Of a DNA stretch of 64,000 nucleotides, positions 61,905 to 64,000 are shown piece after piece. Location of the stretch: the NCBI GenBank assembly GCA_963841045.1, contig CAWJBD010000004.1:62001-126000 (forward strand). Reading direction: 5' to 3'. Numbering within the stretch: the stretch's first letter is position 1; each line of letters starts with the position of its first letter. The stretch is from Aalborgiella sp963841045. GTDB lineage: Bacteria; Pseudomonadota; Gammaproteobacteria; Burkholderiales; Burkholderiaceae_C. Both the position numbers and the translations under genes were made by a program. The notes beneath the pieces are model-generated. The model was not told the origin of the DNA. It worked only from the letters and a program-made list of their open reading frames with translations, and did no database searches.

Positions 61905-63599
61905 CCTGCCATCGTTTCGCAAAGCGTTACGCGACGTTTGCCTAGACGGTATTTGTTGGTTTTATGCTTAGCGTATATCTTGCCTGGTTACATCGGTAGA
62001 GATCCATGGAAAAACGCTGACATTAGCGCATATGGTTTCATGCTTGAAATTGCACGCGGGCAAACGTCTTGGATGTCGCCGGCAATATTTGACCAACTGC
62101 CTGAAGTCAGTGGATTATTGTCATATTGGCTCGGTGCAGCAGCCATTATGCTGACATCGAATTGGATTCCTCCCGATTTTGCTGCCCGTCTTCCTTTCCT
62201 CGCCATGCTGGCCATCACATTGCTAGCCACTTGGCATGGAATTTATTATTTGGCTCGCAGCCCCAGTGCATTACCTGTTGTGTTTGCATTTGGAGGTGAA
62301 GCCAAACCAAAGGACTACGCCAGAACAGTTGCCGATGGTGGCTTATTGGCGTTGATTGCGAGCTTGGGTTTGGCTCAGTTTTCGCACGAGACTACGCCAG
62401 CAATGGCCCAATTGTGCTTTACGTCTATCACTTTTTACGCTTTGGCGGCGATGTCGTACCACAGCATCAGCTCGCTAGCTTTATTTTTCATTGGTACGCT
62501 CGGGTTATCGCTGAGTGGCGCACCAAGTCTGACCTTGATCTTCGGTATCGGTGGTCTGTTAATTACATATTTTGATGACAGGTACAGCAACAAGCGAGCC
62601 ACGACTCTAACTCTGCGATCACAGTATGTGAATTACGCTGTGATGCTCATTAGCATTTTGTCTACTACCGCTGTCTCAAGCCTGTTGGAACTCTGGCGTT
62701 GGATATTGACCACCCCTGAGATGACCATTGACTATCTGCAAACCACAACTCGTTTGATGCTTTGGTTTACTTGGCCCACATTTCCATTGGTCATTTGGTC
62801 AATATGGCGCTGGCGCAATCAGATTACACGCATTCATGTCGCATTGCCAATATGGTTTGGCAGTGCTTCTATATTGACCATGATGTTGACCCGATCATCA
62901 GATCGCGCTTTGTTGCTGGCACTACCCGCATTCGCCGCTTTGGCCGCCTTTGCGTTGCCAACCTTAGGCCGCCGATTATCTGCATTAATTGATTGGTTCA
63001 CCCTTTTCTTCTTCACTGCGTTTGCAGGATTTTTATGGGTGACTTGGATTGCTTTGCAATCAGGTTCAACTCCAGCCATGGTGACAAAACTGGTTCCTGG
63101 TTATGTGATTAGTTTTTCGTGGCTTCCATTTATTTTTGCCCTATTTGGAACGTTTGCTTGGTGCTGGTTGGTCATCTGGCGTATAGGTAAACACCGATCA
63201 GCGATGTGGAAAAGCATGGTCTTGCCTGCAGGTGGCGCTACCCTTTGTTGGCTGTTGTTAATGACGCTTTGGTTACCGGTTTTGAATTTTGCCAGAAGCT
63301 ACTCACCATTGGTCGATCGTGTAACTGAGATCACTGGAAAATCCAATTGTGTCGATACATTGGGATTAAGTGTGGCTCAAATTACAGCGTTTAAACACCA
63401 TGGTCAATTGCAAGTCAAATCAGCAAAAATTGTGAATAACAAACAATCGCGCACCAATTGTCCTTGGCTAATCGTTGACGCGGATGCTGAAAAAGCCATT
63501 GGCGATTTAGACTCTCGATCTTCGTGGAAATACGTGACAAAAGTACGTCGCCCATCAGATGACAATGAAGATGTATTGTTATATAAATGGGTACGTTGA
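61905..63599 (+). CDS. Multi-pass membrane protein resembling ArnT/PMT-type glycosyltransferases
   Basis: About 560 residues with some twelve hydrophobic helices. The N-terminal motif YIGRDPWKNADISAYGFM resembles the acidic first loop (GRDP/D-E pattern) of GT-C glycosyltransferases such as ArnT. The start is uncertain: the frame is open back into rpmE2 and through its terminator, which cannot be coding. An ATG at 61883 is in a different frame and stops after six codons; one extra T near 61901 would join it. Otherwise a TTG near 61940 may be used. The given start is approximate. Confidence 0.7.
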   Translation, partial: PAIVSQSVTRRLPRRYLLVLCLAYILPGYIGRDPWKNADISAYGFMLEIARGQTSWMSPAIFDQLPEVSGLLSYWLGAAAIMLTSNWIPPDFAARLPFLAMLAITLLATWHGIYYLARSPSALPVVFAFGGEAKPKDYARTVADGGLLALIASLGLAQFSHETTPAMAQLCFTSITFYALAAMSYHSISSLALFFIGTLGLSLSGAPSLTLIFGIGGLLITYFDDRYSNKRATTLTLRSQYVNYAVMLISILSTTAVSSLLELWRWILTTPEMTIDYLQTTTRLMLWFTWPTFPLVIWSIWRWRNQITRIHVALPIWFGSASILTMMLTRSSDRALLLALPAFAALAAFALPTLGRRLSALIDWFTLFFFTAFAGFLWVTWIALQSGSTPAMVTKLVPGYVISFSWLPFIFALFGTFAWCWLVIWRIGKHRSAMWKSMVLPAGGATLCWLLLMTLWLPVLNFARSYSPLVDRVTEITGKSNCVDTLGLSVAQITAFKHHGQLQVKSAKIVNNKQSRTNCPWLIVDADAEKAIGDLDSRSSWKYVTKVRRPSDDNEDVLLYKWVR

Positions 63600-63605
63600 A
63601 TTCGA

Positions 63606-64000
63606 TTAATTTAACTGTATAGACCCGCTTACATTGACAATTACAGTATTTTTACCTGCCTCAACTGGTACCGTTGACTCAACACTGGCCATTCTCATTT
63701 CCATTGCCATTACCCTTGGTCGTGGCGTGTAAGCTTGGTCTGCTGCGCTAATTGCTACTTCACGCAAAGCATAGGTAGAAAAGCCAAAACTATTCGAAAT
63801 TTCAGAAGCTTTAAATTTAAAACGATTGATGGCGATGGCCTGAGCTTTTGATTCTGCCACGATGCGTTGATCTCGGCTCAATCCAAAGCTGACATTTGAA
63901 ACTGTCAGTGTTTGGATTTTTCCTGCAGTTGATGCGATACGTTCAAAATCGCTACCTTCTAAAATAAGCTCAACATTGCCTTGCCAGCCATTGATTTTGC
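63606..64000 (-). CDS. SIMPL-domain (DUF541) protein, C-terminal part
   Basis: The frame enters from the right edge (KINGWQGNVELILEG) and ends at 63606, giving about 130 residues. Features are SFGLSRDQRIVAESKAQAIA, FGFSTYALREV and the final strand VNVSGSIQLN, typical of the SIMPL/DUF541 family of periplasmic proteins of unknown role. Its start lies outside the window. It converges with the membrane protein gene. Confidence 0.82.
   Translation of the reverse strand, partial: KINGWQGNVELILEGSDFERIASTAGKIQTLTVSNVSFGLSRDQRIVAESKAQAIAINRFKFKASEISNSFGFSTYALREVAISAADQAYTPRPRVMAMEMRMASVESTVPVEAGKNTVIVNVSGSIQLN

Noticed and set aside
1..64000. tRNA, rRNA or riboswitch genes
   Set aside because: No clover-leaf pattern, rRNA sequence or known riboswitch core was recognised in the intergenic gaps by eye.

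Overview
The window (64 kb, moderate GC) looks like a chromosomal piece of a betaproteobacterium, most likely Burkholderiales close to Comamonadaceae. The clues are an intergenic repeat family of a kind I associate with that group, a DUF3579 gene, and the style of the etf/acyl-CoA dehydrogenase, cbb and sat-apr genes. The metabolism read from the genes is that of a sulfur-oxidising autotroph that can also use organosulfonates.

Layout. 0-0.4 kb: start of a FadL-type outer-membrane protein. 0.4-4 kb: two tandem SulP anion transporters. 4.2-5.3 kb: a phosphodiesterase and a rhodanese. 5.4-11.7 kb: sat-aprM-aprB-aprA followed by a small accessory set (NTF2-like protein, SlyD-like FKBP, 53-aa protein, DsrC-like protein). 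11.9-16.6 kb: soeABC, a molybdenum sulfite dehydrogenase. 16.8-22.4 kb: DUF3579, etfBA, acyl-CoA dehydrogenase, nitronate monooxygenase family, NTF2-like protein. 22.4-24.5 kb: hypothetical exported proteins and a vapBC toxin-antitoxin pair among intergenic repeats. 24.8-40.7 kb: Calvin cycle genes, with cbbR, form II RuBisCO cbbM, cbbQ and cbbO on the minus strand and cbbY-rpe-fbp-prk-tkt-gph-gap-pgk-fba on the plus strand. 40.9-42.9 kb: a LexA-controlled Y-family polymerase and an Hsp20. 43.1-55.8 kb: a sulfonate catabolic island. 55.9-64 kb: glnB, nadE, a FemAB-like protein, a NarL-type two-component system, rpmE2, a membrane protein and a partial SIMPL protein.

How it fits together. The sulfonate island has an import system (one binding protein, one ATPase, two TauC-like permeases), an HpsN-like dehydrogenase plus SDR and zinc dehydrogenases for 2,3-dihydroxypropane-1-sulfonate (DHPS), a ComC-type sulfolactate dehydrogenase, a SerC-family aminotransferase that may act on cysteate, and sulfolactate sulfo-lyase SuyAB. 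SuyAB would release pyruvate and sulfite. The sulfite can be oxidised directly by SoeABC or through AprMBA and Sat, with SulP proteins as candidate sulfate exporters and the Calvin cycle using the energy gained. The same ATAACC-N5-GGGTAG element lies upstream of sulP, sat and soeA, which suggests one sulfite/sulfate regulon. A shared 26-bp element lies upstream of cbbM and of the cbbY operon and is a candidate CbbR site.

Caution on sequence quality: seven genes carry a single-base indel that splits or extends the reading frame (rhodanese, dsrC-like, cbbY, tkt, the 3' end of gap, nadE, histidine kinase), several of them in short homopolymers. I read these mainly as consensus errors, not gene decay. 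I saw no rRNA, tRNA, CRISPR array, insertion sequence or integrase. All family calls come from reading translations by eye; no searches were run.
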